Below, piece after piece: positions 30,148-39,488 of a DNA stretch of 64,000 nt. Numbering within the stretch: position 1 is the stretch's first letter; each line of letters starts with the position of its first letter. This DNA is from Staphylococcus argenteus (GTDB lineage: Bacteria; Bacillota; Bacilli; Staphylococcales; Staphylococcaceae): positions 2,554,566 to 2,618,565 of the forward strand of contig NC_016941.1 in the NCBI RefSeq assembly GCF_000236925.1. Reading direction: 5' to 3'. The notes beneath the pieces were generated by a model. That model was not told where the DNA came from and searched no databases. It saw only the letters and a list, made by a program, of their open reading frames with translations. Both the position numbers and the translations under genes were made by a program.

Positions 30148-30942
30148 TTAATGGATGAAGTTATATGAGCCTGCTTGACTAGCAGAAATAGTACGTGATG
30201 TAACGACACCTGCACCGTGACCATAGTTCATTTCTGACACACGTACAGAACCGTTGCTGTTAACACCTTCAACGTAAGCAACATGGCCATAGTAACCTTG
30301 TGTTGTTTGCATAATAGCACCTGCTTTAGGTGTATTGTTCACTGTATAGCCAGCTGATGCAGCTGCGCTAGCCCAATTACTAGCATTGCCCCATGTTGAG
30401 CCGATTTTACCACCAACACGATTAAATACATAATAAGTACATTGACCTGATGTATATAAGTTACTTCCTGATGCATAACCATTTGAAATTGAACGGCCAT
30501 TTGATGATGGTGCTACTGTTGAAGTAACGTGAACGTTGTTACTTGTAGTAGTATAGCTCGCACCTGATCCACCAGTATGATAGTAATTTGAAGATGCTTG
30601 GTTATTATATGTGTAGTTGTTATATGAATAGTTACTGCTTTGATATGAACGATTATAGTTATTGTAGTTACTATAGCTATAATTATTATATGAAGTATTG
30701 TAAGTATTATTATTATTGTAGTAATACGTATTGTTTTGTTCTAACTGACTTGGGTTCCAATTTCCTGTCCAAGTGTAATGATAATTACCTTGAGCATCAA
30801 TTGTATACGTATAGCTGTATGATTGTGCATCATTAGGATTATACCCATTGTTATTTTGTTCTGCGGCTTGTGCGTCATGTCCTGCGAATGCGATAGTTGC
30901 AAGTCCTGCTGTTGCAATAGTAGCTGTAACGATTTTTTTCAT
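30148..30942 (-). CDS. ssaA2: SsaA2, secreted CHAP amidase/endopeptidase
   Basis: A 264-residue secreted antigen. The signal peptide ([20 protein letters not shown], cleavage after AQA) is followed by a low-complexity Tyr/Asn-rich linker (about 65-120), then the C-terminal CHAP domain. The catalytic Cys is in [13 protein letters not shown], the His in [11 protein letters not shown], and SEMNYGHG closes the active site. It cleaves peptidoglycan cross-bridges or stem linkages during wall growth. The ATG at 30942 lies 10 bases after GGGAGG. A perfect WalR-type box lies upstream. Confidence 0.93.
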   Translation of the reverse strand: MKKIVTATIATAGLATIAFAGHDAQAAEQNNNGYNPNDAQSYSYTYTIDAQGNYHYTWTGNWNPSQLEQNNTYYYNNNNTYNTSYNNYSYSNYNNYNRSYQSSNYSYNNYTYNNQASSNYYHTGGSGASYTTTSNNVHVTSTVAPSSNGRSISNGYASGSNLYTSGQCTYYVFNRVGGKIGSTWGNASNWASAAASAGYTVNNTPKAGAIMQTTQGYYGHVAYVEGVNSNGSVRVSEMNYGHGAGVVTSRTISASQAGSYNFIH

Positions 30943-31107
30943 AATTAAATATCCTCCCAATAATTAAAACACTCTATACGTATAGTCATTAGCGACTCAA
31001 TTATTTTAAAATTTATATTTTTTATTTTTTTGCTATGCAAATAATTATAACTTTTATAGTTTTGCGACAAGACAAACTTTAACATAGATTATACGTCCTG
31101 TGTGCTT

Positions 31108-31124
31108 TGTTATCGTATTGTAAC
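31108..31124 (+). promoter_or_regulatory. WalR box upstream of ssaA2
   Basis: TGTTATCGTATTGTAAC fits TGTWAH-N5-TGTWAH without mismatch, about 165 bases upstream of the ssaA2 start. ssaA is a known WalKR target in S. aureus. The motif is in the opposite orientation to the gene. Confidence 0.7.
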
Positions 31125-31212
31125 GTGTTCATAACAAAGCCCCTTCGACTGTAATATTCAAAGTAAAATGCCTACAATATTTTTAAAGACTGCCAATATA
31201 GGCTTTGAGTTA

Positions 31213-31298
31213 TAAAAAAGCACTAAACTTATAGAAAATACCTGCTTTTTACAACTAAATGTCATTAGCAGTGTAATATTTCAAAAGTTTAGTGCTTT
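31213..31298 (-). terminator. oatA terminator
   Basis: Fourteen-bp stem AAAGCACTAAACTT / AAGTTTAGTGCTTT with a large loop (about 54 bases), U-run on the minus strand, immediately after the oatA stop. Confidence 0.75.
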
Positions 31299-31301
31299 AA
31301 G

Positions 31302-33119
31302 TTATTTTTTATTTGACGAGTGCGTTTCCATCGTTTTTACAATCAAATCTGTTAACGCTTTACTACCCGCATATTCTAAATGTATACCATCATAGGCAAA
31401 GTACTCAGGATGACCTGCTGAAGCTTTATACCAATCTACTAGATGTACATTGGAACGCTTTTCAGCTGCTTCGTAAATCAATTTATTTATTCTACCTTCA
31501 TAATTTCTAGGTACTCTAATTGAAACTAAGTAAATATCTGCTTTACCAAAGCTATCTAATAGTTCATTTAATTGATCTTTAGTAAAGTCACCATTTGTAC
31601 CAAGCTCCACAACTACTTTTTGACCTTTTTTAGCGTAGTCTTTATATTGTGATTTCACAATCGGCGTTGCATCAACAAGTTGTCTACCAACCTTACCATC
31701 AATTTGTGCATTTGGTATCTTCTTAGTAAAGACATTACCAATATCCACCATGACTGAATCACCTATTAATAATGGAGATGACTTTTTAATATCTTCTTTG
31801 CTATTAGCTTTTTGCTTATCATCTTGCTTAGCTTTGTCTTTCTTATCGACTTTTTTCTTCGTCGTTTTAAATTCTGTTTTCTTTTCTTTTTTCTGAGTCT
31901 CATGCTGCTTACCTAACGCATCGAACTGTCCGGCTAGCACTGTGATTGTCGGAATTAATAATAAGATAACCAATATTGTTCTAATAAATTGACTTTTCTT
32001 TTTAGGTAAAAACGCAAAAGCTTTAAATCCATTTTTACGTATTGGTGTTTCAATAAAACGATATGAAATTTCAGCCATTAAAGCTGTTAATAAAATCTCT
32101 ATAACATAGACATACGCTGGAATTTGCCCTTGTACATAATAACTGTTCATAAATACAATGATAGGGTAATGCCATAAATATAAACTATATGAACGTTTAC
32201 CTATTATTAAAAACGGCTTCATACTTAAAAATTTGGCAAATAAACTTGAAGGATGAACCGCAATCGCGATAATGAATAATGTCACAAAGGAAATAATATA
32301 AAATCCTCCATTATATATCCATTGATCTTGGTCTCCAACAATAAAGAATAACGTCATCAGTACGGCAAATCCAGATATACCGATAATGTCTAATGAGGCA
32401 ACAACCTTTTTAGAAATATCTTTTTTCAAAGCAAAAGGTGGCCATATAAAAGCTAAAATACAACCTAGTAATAATGTCTGTAATCGAGTATCTGTACCGA
32501 AATATACACGCGAATTGTCTCCAGTAACTAAATGAATTACCATCATAAGTCCTAATGAAATAAGAGACACAACAAATAGAGTTTGTATAATATTTCTCGG
32601 TTTAAATCTATGTAATAAGAAAGTGATAACCAATGGGAAAATCAAATAAAATTGTTCTTCAATGGCTAATGACCATAAATGTTTTAGTGGTTCAATAGCA
32701 AATTGGTTAAAATAATCTACATTCTGTGAGATGTACCACCAGTTTGACACATAGAATATAGCTGCAATAGCATCTCGCTTCATCTGTATAATTAAATCTG
32801 GTTTAAATATAAGTGTAAACGTTAGTACCACACATATTAAAAACAATACTGCTGGAATTAATCGTTTCAATCTTCGTTTCCAAAACTCTAATAAATCAAT
32901 CTTTTGCGTACGATAATATTCACTAATTAACAAACTTGTTATTAAATACCCTGAAATAACGAAGAATGTGTCTACCCCTAAGAATCCCCCACTTAACCAT
33001 TGTGTATTCAAGTGATAAATTAGAATTCCTATAACTGCGAATGCCCTTAAACCATCTAATCCTGGTAAGTATCGCGGGGAATACATTTTTTCTAAACGTT
33101 TAAAGTCTTTTGTATCCAT
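31302..33119 (-). CDS. oatA: OatA, peptidoglycan O-acetyltransferase
   Basis: A 605-residue two-part enzyme that O-acetylates MurNAc C6 and confers lysozyme resistance. The N-terminal acyltransferase-3 membrane domain has about ten helices ([17 protein letters not shown], the [13 protein letters not shown] motif). A Lys-rich linker (about 410-450) leads to an extracellular SGNH esterase-like domain. The nucleophile Ser455 is in GDSVMVDIG, and Asp577/His580 are in DGIHLEYAG. It starts at the ATG at 33119 with a weak ATGGGGCG site. Size, order and position next to ssaA2 match S. aureus oatA. Confidence 0.93.
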   Translation of the reverse strand: MDTKDFKRLEKMYSPRYLPGLDGLRAFAVIGILIYHLNTQWLSGGFLGVDTFFVISGYLITSLLISEYYRTQKIDLLEFWKRRLKRLIPAVLFLICVVLTFTLIFKPDLIIQMKRDAIAAIFYVSNWWYISQNVDYFNQFAIEPLKHLWSLAIEEQFYLIFPLVITFLLHRFKPRNIIQTLFVVSLISLGLMMVIHLVTGDNSRVYFGTDTRLQTLLLGCILAFIWPPFALKKDISKKVVASLDIIGISGFAVLMTLFFIVGDQDQWIYNGGFYIISFVTLFIIAIAVHPSSLFAKFLSMKPFLIIGKRSYSLYLWHYPIIVFMNSYYVQGQIPAYVYVIEILLTALMAEISYRFIETPIRKNGFKAFAFLPKKKSQFIRTILVILLLIPTITVLAGQFDALGKQHETQKKEKKTEFKTTKKKVDKKDKAKQDDKQKANSKEDIKKSSPLLIGDSVMVDIGNVFTKKIPNAQIDGKVGRQLVDATPIVKSQYKDYAKKGQKVVVELGTNGDFTKDQLNELLDSFGKADIYLVSIRVPRNYEGRINKLIYEAAEKRSNVHLVDWYKASAGHPEYFAYDGIHLEYAGSKALTDLIVKTMETHSSNKK

Positions 33120-33636
33120 GTTAATAAACGCCCCATTTATTTTTCTCTATTTTGTAGCATATCACAATATTTTTAAAAATAACATATAGTACTGATTTTT
33201 ATTAATTGATTTAACCCTTAATTAACATGATTTTTAATTTTTTATTAAATAGCAAGCAATCCTTAGAATTAAATTTACAACTGTAAATCACATAAAGATT
33301 AGTCATTTTTACTACATAACATAGATTATCATAGATTCTTAAATTTTTAACGAAATAACCGTCATTTTCATTATATTTTTACAAAAAAAGGTTCCTTTTA
33401 TATTTTATTCATCTTACTTTTACACAATTATTTAAATATGCTATTCGAATTTTACTTTTTTAAAAAATTCTATACTGTACAAATTAACATTTATTGAGAA
33501 TAAAGTGAGATGCCGTCTATCATATAATTTAAATCAAACGATATATCACGTCCGCTTTTATATATAATGTCTGTTATGACCTACTTTTAAAATGAATATT
33601 ACTAAAGTTGTCGTATCAATTATTCATTGATTCGAA
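33120..33636. other. 517-base AT-rich intergenic region, nothing identified
   Basis: Between oatA and the acetyltransferase gene I see no frame with a ribosome site, no clear hairpin terminator and no repeat. It should contain the oatA promoter, but no pair of boxes stood out. Confidence 0.5.
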
Positions 33637-34125
33637 TTAACCTATTAAATTTCTGTAATAAAATCTATTATCTACATCTAATTTTGGAAAACTACTTGGT
33701 AAATCTTTTTGATTAATTTCACGGAAGCCATTTTTAGAATAAAAATACTGAGCACTAATAAATTTATCAATTGTACCTAAATAAATCCCATCAATATTAT
33801 TTTCTTTACATGTTGTTACAACTATATCTAAAAGTTTCTTTCCCACTTTTAGATTTCTGTAATTTTCATCAACAAACATCTTTTTAAGTGCGGACTTATT
33901 ATTATCTAACTTAATCAAACCTATAGTACCAATAATTTTTTGTTGATCATTTATTGCAAGCCAAAATTGCCCACCATTATTCAAATAATTCTGTTCGATG
34001 TTTTCAAGATCAGGTTGATCATTTCTATCAATATTAATATTAAATTCATTTTTTTGAATCGACAAAATAAATCCAATTAACTCTTCATGATATGACCTAT
34101 TATATTCAATTACATTTATAATCAT
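33637..34125 (-). CDS. GNAT-family N-acetyltransferase
   Basis: A 162-residue GCN5-related acetyltransferase. The acetyl-CoA-binding motif A is ALKKMFVDENYRNLKVGKKLL (about 90-115), with R-x-x-x-x-G-K replacing the usual Q/R-x-x-G-x-G/A pattern. Motif B is AQYFYSKNGFREI. The acceptor is unknown. The ATG at 34125 is chosen because AAGGAG lies 6 bases upstream. It is a single gene between oatA and isaA. Confidence 0.85.
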   Translation of the reverse strand: MIINVIEYNRSYHEELIGFILSIQKNEFNINIDRNDQPDLENIEQNYLNNGGQFWLAINDQQKIIGTIGLIKLDNNKSALKKMFVDENYRNLKVGKKLLDIVVTTCKENNIDGIYLGTIDKFISAQYFYSKNGFREINQKDLPSSFPKLDVDNRFYYRNLIG

Positions 34126-34312
34126 TTTTGTCTCCTTATCATTTAATTTAATTATCAAATTCTCGTTAAATTTATATCTATCATACTCTCTAGAGTCTCA
34201 AATAAAGTTACATAACACTTCATACTTAATAACGACAACCATTTTAGTAATTATACAATAAGGTTTTTCTAACCTAAACTTCTGCTCCTTATATAAAGTA
34301 GCTTTGATTAAT

Positions 34313-34346
34313 AAAAAAGCTCTCCCCAATTTCTATGGGAAGAGCT
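34313..34346 (-). terminator. isaA terminator
   Basis: Ten-pair stem AGCTCTCCCC / GGGAAGAGCT with a U-run on the minus strand, 45 bases beyond the isaA stop. Confidence 0.82.
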
Positions 34347-34390
34347 ATATATTTAATGTCTAAACATTACTTTTATTAATTATGAAGGAA

Positions 34391-35092
34391 TTAGAATCCC
34401 CAAGCGCTTAAACCTTGAGCGTTGTATGCTTTAACAGCTGCGTTGATTTGTTGATCAACAGTTCCTGTTGGACCCCAACCTGGCATAGTTTGGAATAAAC
34501 CTGAAGCACCTGATGGGTTGTAAGCATTTACTTGACCATTTGATTCACGAGCGATGATTGCAGCCCATGTAGAAGCTGAAACACCAGTACGTTGAGCCAT
34601 GATTTGAGCTGCTGATGAACCAGTAGCACCTGCAGTATTACCATTGCTTAATCTCACTGAACTTGAAGTAGTTGAAGTGCTGTAGTTATGGTAAGTTGGC
34701 GCTGAAACAGCTGCAACATTTGAGTTACTTGATTGCGCATTGTAGCTTACTGATTGTACATCTGAACCTTGGTTGTATGAAGTAGTGTAGTCTGCACCTG
34801 CAACGTTTGAGAAACCAGCAGTTTGACCATTAGCTGCTTCATAGCTCCATGACCATGTAGTACCATTTGAAGTGAAGTTGTATTGGAAACCATCTTTTAC
34901 AAAGTGGATGTCATATGCACCATCTTTGATTGGAGCTGCATTTAATTGATCTTGATGATTGTGTGCTAAGTCAACTAAGTGTGCTTGATCAACGTTTACT
35001 TCAGCAGCGTGTGCTTCATGTCCTGTGCTTGCTGCGTAACCTGTTACACCTAATGCCACTGCTAATGATGATGCCATAATTGTCTTTTTCAT
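34391..35092 (-). CDS. isaA: IsaA, probable lytic transglycosylase
   Basis: A 233-residue secreted immunodominant antigen. Its signal peptide has a [16 protein letters not shown] core and cleaves after EAHA near residue 29. A variable Ser/Asn-rich middle follows, and then a C-terminal SLT-like domain. The catalytic Glu is in [16 protein letters not shown], followed by [13 protein letters not shown]. It cleaves the glycan strand of peptidoglycan at the cell surface. GGAGGA lies 9 bases before the ATG. WalR-type repeats lie upstream. Confidence 0.94.
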   Translation of the reverse strand: MKKTIMASSLAVALGVTGYAASTGHEAHAAEVNVDQAHLVDLAHNHQDQLNAAPIKDGAYDIHFVKDGFQYNFTSNGTTWSWSYEAANGQTAGFSNVAGADYTTSYNQGSDVQSVSYNAQSSNSNVAAVSAPTYHNYSTSTTSSSVRLSNGNTAGATGSSAAQIMAQRTGVSASTWAAIIARESNGQVNAYNPSGASGLFQTMPGWGPTGTVDQQINAAVKAYNAQGLSAWGF

Positions 35093-35231
35093 AGTAAAAA
35101 ATCCTCCAGTAATAATTGTAAGTTTTATGTTTTTAGTAATTATATTTGAATTTAAATGTCGTAGTGCAAGTTCAAAATGTCTTTTATTTCTTTCAACGGT
35201 AATCACTATATCATAAAAAAGTAGCCAGTAA

Positions 35232-35248
35232 ATTACACTTCTATTACA
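35232..35248 (-). promoter_or_regulatory. WalR box upstream of isaA
   Basis: The minus strand reads TGTAATAGAAGTGTAAT, a perfect TGTWAH-N5-TGTWAH direct repeat in the orientation of isaA, about 140 bases upstream of the start. A third TGTAAT unit adjoins it at 35253-35258 with 4-base spacing. Confidence 0.75.
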
Positions 35249-35424
35249 AAACATTACAATATCAAGTGTCATTTGTAATGTTGAAATATGGTTGTTTTAT
35301 ACTGTAATGAGAAATATAACTCTTTTTGAATCTTATTTAATCTTGAAATAGCAAGAAAAACATAAGTTTTTTAGTATATTTAGCTCAACTATTACAGCTT
35401 TCGTAATATTACAGATTGTATTTT

Positions 35425-35441
35425 TGTTACATTGCTGTAAT
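35425..35441 (+). promoter_or_regulatory. second WalR-type box, distal to isaA
   Basis: TGTTACATTGCTGTAAT matches the consensus perfectly, in opposite orientation and about 333 bases from isaA. Additional single TGTAAT units occur at 35274, 35303, 35391 (complement) and 35408 (complement). Confidence 0.5.
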
Positions 35442-35486
35442 ATTATTGACATCAAATACAGCTGTTTTTAAGGAATCACATTCAAT

Positions 35487-35531
35487 TAAAAAGCATTCAA
35501 TAAGTATGGTTTTACACACATATTGAATGCT
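35487..35531 (-). terminator. terminator downstream of the EIIC-type permease
   Basis: Perfect 11-bp stem AGCATTCAATA / TATTGAATGCT and U-run on the minus strand. It lies about 200 bases past the permease stop, so the assignment is by direction only. Confidence 0.65.
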
Positions 35532-35726
35532 ATTAGTGTTATGTATTCAAAATTATAGAATACATATCTTTTATCAAATTAAAATCTTTCAATTTGCAAA
35601 GACGCATTTAATTTTAATTATCGAACTAACTTTCCTCTATTATTAAAGGTGTCATTTATCATCACTTGATGGGCTATCACAAACTTACGATTCAAAAACA
35701 GCCTCATTCAATAGATAGAACTGAAA

Positions 35727-36782
35727 TTATCCCATAAATTTGAAAATATCATTTGTATATAGACGAAATACTTTTCTATAAATGATATCCGCAACCCATG
35801 CTGTAAGGAATGGTACTACAAAGAATGCAACTACAATGAGCAATACACTTAACCACGCTGAATCAACGTGCATGAATTTAAACGCATTGATTGGCCCAAC
35901 CATACCTATGAAACCAAATCCAGCAGACTCTTTCGTTCCATAAATACCAACTATTGCGGAAACCAATCCTGATACAATTGCAGTCGTTAATATAGGCAAC
36001 ATTAAAATCGGATATTTTACAATATTGGGTATCATCATTTTAACGCCACCGAAAAATACAGATAGAGGTACGCCCAGTCGATTTACTTTACTAGTACCAA
36101 TAATTAAGACCGCTTCAGTTGCTGAAATTCCAATTGAAGCAGAACCAGCAGCTAGCCCTGTAATACCTATTGCAAAAGCTATTGCCACTGTCGATAACGG
36201 TGAAATAATAATAAGACTAAATACCATTGAAATTAAAATACTCATAATAATTGGTTGTAATTCTGTAAATCCATTTACCATATTACCAATGCCTGTCGTA
36301 ATCATTCTAGTATATGGCAATATTAGAACACCTATGGCTCCTGAAATCCCTCCAACTACTGTTGGGAAAACAATTAATGCCATACTACCAACACGATGTT
36401 GGATTAACAAAATAAATAATACAGCTATAGCTGCCGTAATCATCGTATTTATTAGGTCACCTATACCAGCAATGACCCAAGCACCATTTTTAAATTGAGC
36501 TGCTCCGCTTCCTACATATGCAGCACTGGATACAACTGCAATTGCTAACGGCGACAAATCAAATTTCATTGCAATTAATGCACCAATCAAAGCTGGTACA
36601 GTAAATTGAATTGCTACTACAACTCCAAGCAATGTTTTAAAAATTGGATGATAATCCATAAAATACTTAAAAATTTCTCCAAGTATTGCATTAGGAACTA
36701 AGCCTGCCACAATACCTATGGCGACACCCGATAAAACTCTAAATATAAAATCTTTTGGTGTAATTGTTTTAATTGATGTCAT
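35727..36782 (-). CDS. PTS EIIC-like membrane permease (EIIC_2 type)
   Basis: A 351-residue membrane protein with roughly eight to ten hydrophobic segments and Gly-rich loops (YVGSGAAQFKNGAW, GLAAGSASIGISATEAV, NRLGVPLSVFFGGVKMMIPN). It resembles stand-alone PTS_EIIC_2 family proteins. No EIIA, EIIB or HPr-like domain is attached or adjacent, so sugar phosphorylation cannot be assumed. The ATG at 36782 follows GGAAGGATG. It is divergent from a TetR gene, which may control it. Confidence 0.8.
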   Translation of the reverse strand: MTSIKTITPKDFIFRVLSGVAIGIVAGLVPNAILGEIFKYFMDYHPIFKTLLGVVVAIQFTVPALIGALIAMKFDLSPLAIAVVSSAAYVGSGAAQFKNGAWVIAGIGDLINTMITAAIAVLFILLIQHRVGSMALIVFPTVVGGISGAIGVLILPYTRMITTGIGNMVNGFTELQPIIMSILISMVFSLIIISPLSTVAIAFAIGITGLAAGSASIGISATEAVLIIGTSKVNRLGVPLSVFFGGVKMMIPNIVKYPILMLPILTTAIVSGLVSAIVGIYGTKESAGFGFIGMVGPINAFKFMHVDSAWLSVLLIVVAFFVVPFLTAWVADIIYRKVFRLYTNDIFKFMG

Positions 36783-37113
36783 AATATCATCCTTCCACTT
36801 ATGTATACGCATCTTTATGCAAATAATAAAGAGCCTTAAGTTATAAGCTACCGCTAGCTTAAATTCTAAGATGTGCATGCCGATGTTGTTATATTTAGGC
36901 TAGCCATATCATCTATAACTCAAGACTATGGAAAATAGTATATCACAAAATTCTGAATTTTTAGATAAGAATTTTGAAAACTTTTCAAACATATTGTTAT
37001 TTTCATTAATTCTTCAAAAATGACTATTAATATAGAAGAAAGTAGTATTTACCTTTATGTAATTAGCGCTATTTGTATTTATAGCCCCCTTACTCTTCAT
37101 AAAATCATTTATA

Positions 37114-37142
37114 TTGACATAAAAGTACGACATATTGATAAT
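37114..37142 (+). promoter_or_regulatory. promoter of the TetR-family gene at 37180
   Basis: Consensus TTGACA (37114-37119) and GATAAT (37137-37142), spacing 17, about 38 bases before the start. The rest of the 397-base gap shows no clear operator palindrome. Confidence 0.65.
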
Positions 37143-37179
37143 AAGATTAAAACAACAACTGTTAGATAGGTGACAAATG

Positions 37180-37746
37180 ATGGAAAATAAATCAATAGAT
37201 CCAAGAATTATAAGAACAAAACAATTACTAGTAGATGCTTTTCAAAAAGTTTCTCGAGAAAAAAAGTTGTCACAAATTACCGTCAAAGATATCACTGATA
37301 TCGCAACAGTCAATCGTGCAACATTTTATGCTCACTTTACCGATAAAGAAGATATTTTAGATTACACATTATCTGTAACTATTTTAAAAGACCTCAATGA
37401 TAACTTGAACATTTCAAATGTTATTAATGAAAAGGTACTACGCAATATTTTTATTTCGATTGCCAGTTATATGAAAGATGTTGAAAAGTCATGTGAGTTA
37501 AATAGTGAAGCATTTTGCCATAAAGCACACCAACGTATCAATAATGAGTTAGAAGATATTTTTGCCATCATGTTAGAAAACAGCTATCCAGATCACCAAA
37601 GAGATATCATTGTAAATAGCGCAAGTTTCTTAGCAGCTGGTGTATCTGGTTTAGCTTTACATTGGTTAAATACAAGCCAAGATTCAGCAGACGTTTTTAT
37701 TGATAAAAACCTTCCATTTTTAATACATCATATTGCTCATTTTTAA
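37180..37746 (+). CDS. TetR-family transcriptional regulator
   Basis: A 188-residue TetR-like regulator. The helix-turn-helix lies in residues about 30-52 (LSQITVKDITDIATVNRATFYAHFTDKEDILD). The C-terminal helical domain has FLAAGVSGLALHWL. Two adjacent ATGs exist; the second (37180) has the better distance to AGGTG. It is divergent from the EIIC-like permease, a likely target. The ligand is unknown. Confidence 0.85.
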   Translation: MENKSIDPRIIRTKQLLVDAFQKVSREKKLSQITVKDITDIATVNRATFYAHFTDKEDILDYTLSVTILKDLNDNLNISNVINEKVLRNIFISIASYMKDVEKSCELNSEAFCHKAHQRINNELEDIFAIMLENSYPDHQRDIIVNSASFLAAGVSGLALHWLNTSQDSADVFIDKNLPFLIHHIAHF

Positions 37747-37899
37747 AAGATAAAGATATATCGCATCAGTGCATGTTTTACTTCAATATTATCATTAAGC
37801 ATTTAAGTAAGATTTAACCCCTACTAAAAATAATTATATCTTTTCGCTACAATTAAGCAGAACAAAGTTACACCTTACATACCACATCATAAATGTACG

Positions 37900-37976
37900 A
37901 CGCTTGTCCTACACGCATATAGATTTTAAACAACCTCTATATTAATCTATATACGCTCATGACAAGCGTTTTTATA
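37900..37976 (+). terminator. long hairpin with T-tail downstream of the TetR gene
   Basis: Outer stem ACGCTTGTC / GACAAGCGT (37900-37908 / 37961-37969), inner complementary CGCATATAGA / TCTATATACG type arms, then T5. It lies 150 bases past the TetR stop, so it could also end a separate small RNA. Confidence 0.65.
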
Positions 37977-38036
37977 TACTTAAACAACACTTTCATATAA
38001 ACGTTGTCTAAGCAACAGATAAAGCGAGCATGTTTA

Positions 38037-38065
38037 TTGGCAAATATTTGATGTGGTAGTATAGT
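38037..38065 (+). promoter_or_regulatory. promoter for the hypothetical gene at 38133
   Basis: TTGGCA (38037-38042) and TATAGT (38060-38065), spacing 17. The leader contains AAACAAC / GTTGTTT complementary arms just before the ribosome site. Confidence 0.6.
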
Positions 38066-38132
38066 ATATTTAAACAACAGATGTCGCATAGATGATGTTC
38101 GTTGTTTATCAAACGAAAAAGGAGGGATTGAC

Positions 38133-38516
38133 GTGAGCGAGACAGACGAGCCTATGGGGTTTGAATACACACATGTACACATACCATTAATGTATCAAAG
38201 TGGTAGTAAATATGTACTATCAATTGGCGATACTAAATTGAAGTTGAAATTGAAGCAAATAATGAAAGTTATTGCGCATAGCGTACAGCAAATTGTCTAT
38301 CAAATGAAGTATAAAAATTATATAAATCAATTTGACGACGGTTTAAATAGAAGCCATATATTTGGCTTTAAACAGTCTAATAATATGTTATTTATATTTG
38401 CGCAATTTAAAAAGATGTCGTCTGACAAAGTTAGTTTCTATGCTCAGCATCGTCATCCTTTCATAAGTACCAATTTCCCCAATACAACTTCAACTTCTCT
38501 TCTATCATCTAATTGA
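38133..38516 (+). CDS. hypothetical protein, unknown function
   Basis: A 127-residue protein I do not recognise. The start is GTG with a strong GGAGGG six bases upstream and a promoter about 70 bases upstream, so it is probably a real gene. It has no signal peptide or membrane helix. The middle is basic (TKLKLKLKQIMKVIAHSVQQIVYQMKYKNY), the tail Ser/Thr/Asn-rich. No cofactor or catalytic motif is visible. It is a single gene between TetR and UPF0291 genes. Confidence 0.6.
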   Translation: MSETDEPMGFEYTHVHIPLMYQSGSKYVLSIGDTKLKLKLKQIMKVIAHSVQQIVYQMKYKNYINQFDDGLNRSHIFGFKQSNNMLFIFAQFKKMSSDKVSFYAQHRHPFISTNFPNTTSTSLLSSN

Positions 38517-38702
38517 TTATCGTTAAATTATTGTACCTATTTGTTAAACAGTAATTTCAAATCCCTTAATTAAAACTTGAAAATGTGCGAGTGTTAGCAC
38601 AAAAAATAAAATATAACATGAATTAACGTATTGATTAATAAGAGAAACCTTTAAAACCCTTTTTAAACTTATCAATCAACATTCTTAGGAGGAAATAACT
38701 AT

Positions 38703-38933
38703 ATGAAAATTTTAGATAGAATTAATGAACTTGCAAATAAAGAAAAAGTACAGCCACTTACTGTAGCTGAAAAACAAGAACAACATGCTTTGAGACAAGA
38801 CTATTTGAGCATGATTCGAGGTCAGGTATTAACAACATTTTCTACAATGAAAGTCGTTGATCCACTTGGTCAAGACGTTACACCTGATAAAGTCTACGAT
38901 TTACGTCAGCAATATGGTCATCTTCAAAACTAA
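38703..38933 (+). CDS. UPF0291/DUF896 family small protein
   Basis: A 76-residue helical protein of the DUF896 (YnzC-like) family, recognised by LDRINELANKEKVQPLTVAEKQEQHALRQDYL and IRGQV, then VVDPLGQDVTP. A two-helix hairpin is expected and the function is unknown. In B. subtilis a homologue is in the SOS operon, but here the gene stands alone. TTAGGAGG precedes the ATG at good spacing. Confidence 0.88.
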   Translation: MKILDRINELANKEKVQPLTVAEKQEQHALRQDYLSMIRGQVLTTFSTMKVVDPLGQDVTPDKVYDLRQQYGHLQN

Positions 38934-38970
38934 TGTTTAATATCAAAAATAACTAGTTAGTACTATAATA

Positions 38971-39065
38971 AAGCCCATACATGATGGATTTCACTAGTGC
39001 ATGTCATCAACATTTATGACAAATGCATACAGCTTAAAATTCCATTTATGTATGGGCTTATTTTA
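38971..39065 (+). terminator. long-loop terminator after the UPF0291 gene
   Basis: Perfect 12-bp stem AAGCCCATACAT / ATGTATGGGCTT (38971-38982 / 39048-39059) with a nested loop and T-rich tail. Confidence 0.7.
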
Positions 39066-39086
39066 TGACATCAATTAACAATTAAT

Positions 39087-39464
39087 TTAACAGACTAAAA
39101 AGTTAAAATGATGACCATCAAGATCTTTGAACATCGCTCCATAAAAACCTTGACTTACAGTTGGTTCTTGAACAACAGTACCACCTGCTTCTTTCACTTT
39201 ATTTACTAAACGATTTACTTCTTCATTCGTTTTCACACCTAGCGAAATCATAACTTCATTTGGTTTCACATCAACACTTTGTTGGCTCACCTTTTCAAAA
39301 TGATTATTTTCAATTAAAATCACTGTTGTTTGACCTATTTGAATACCAACCATTTTGTCTAACATTTGTGGATTTTTATTAATTTCAAAACCTAATGACC
39401 TATAAAATTGTTCACTCTTCTCTAAATCTTGGACATGTAAATTGAACCACATTGATTGAATCAT
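39087..39464 (-). CDS. VOC-family (glyoxalase-like) protein
   Basis: A 125-residue vicinal-oxygen-chelate protein. Two beta-alpha-beta-beta-beta modules are visible. They start with MWFNLHVQDLEKSEQFYRSLGF and end with MFKDLDGHHFNF, where the His/Glu-type metal ligands usually sit. This subgroup resembles bleomycin-resistance/extradiol-like proteins of unknown substrate. GGAGTGAG precedes the ATG. It follows the NmrA-like gene in the same direction, 24 bases away. Confidence 0.83.
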   Translation of the reverse strand: MIQSMWFNLHVQDLEKSEQFYRSLGFEINKNPQMLDKMVGIQIGQTTVILIENNHFEKVSQQSVDVKPNEVMISLGVKTNEEVNRLVNKVKEAGGTVVQEPTVSQGFYGAMFKDLDGHHFNFLVC

Positions 39465-39488
39465 AATCTCACTCCATTTATCTCATAT

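Noticed and set aside
30588..30836. Cys/Tyr-rich frame opposite ssaA2
   Set aside because: It arises from the Tyr/Asn-rich repeat codons of ssaA2 read backwards.
36025..36498. Open frame of 157 codons antisense to the EIIC-like permease
   Set aside because: Membrane-protein codon bias produces long antisense frames; no start signals seen.
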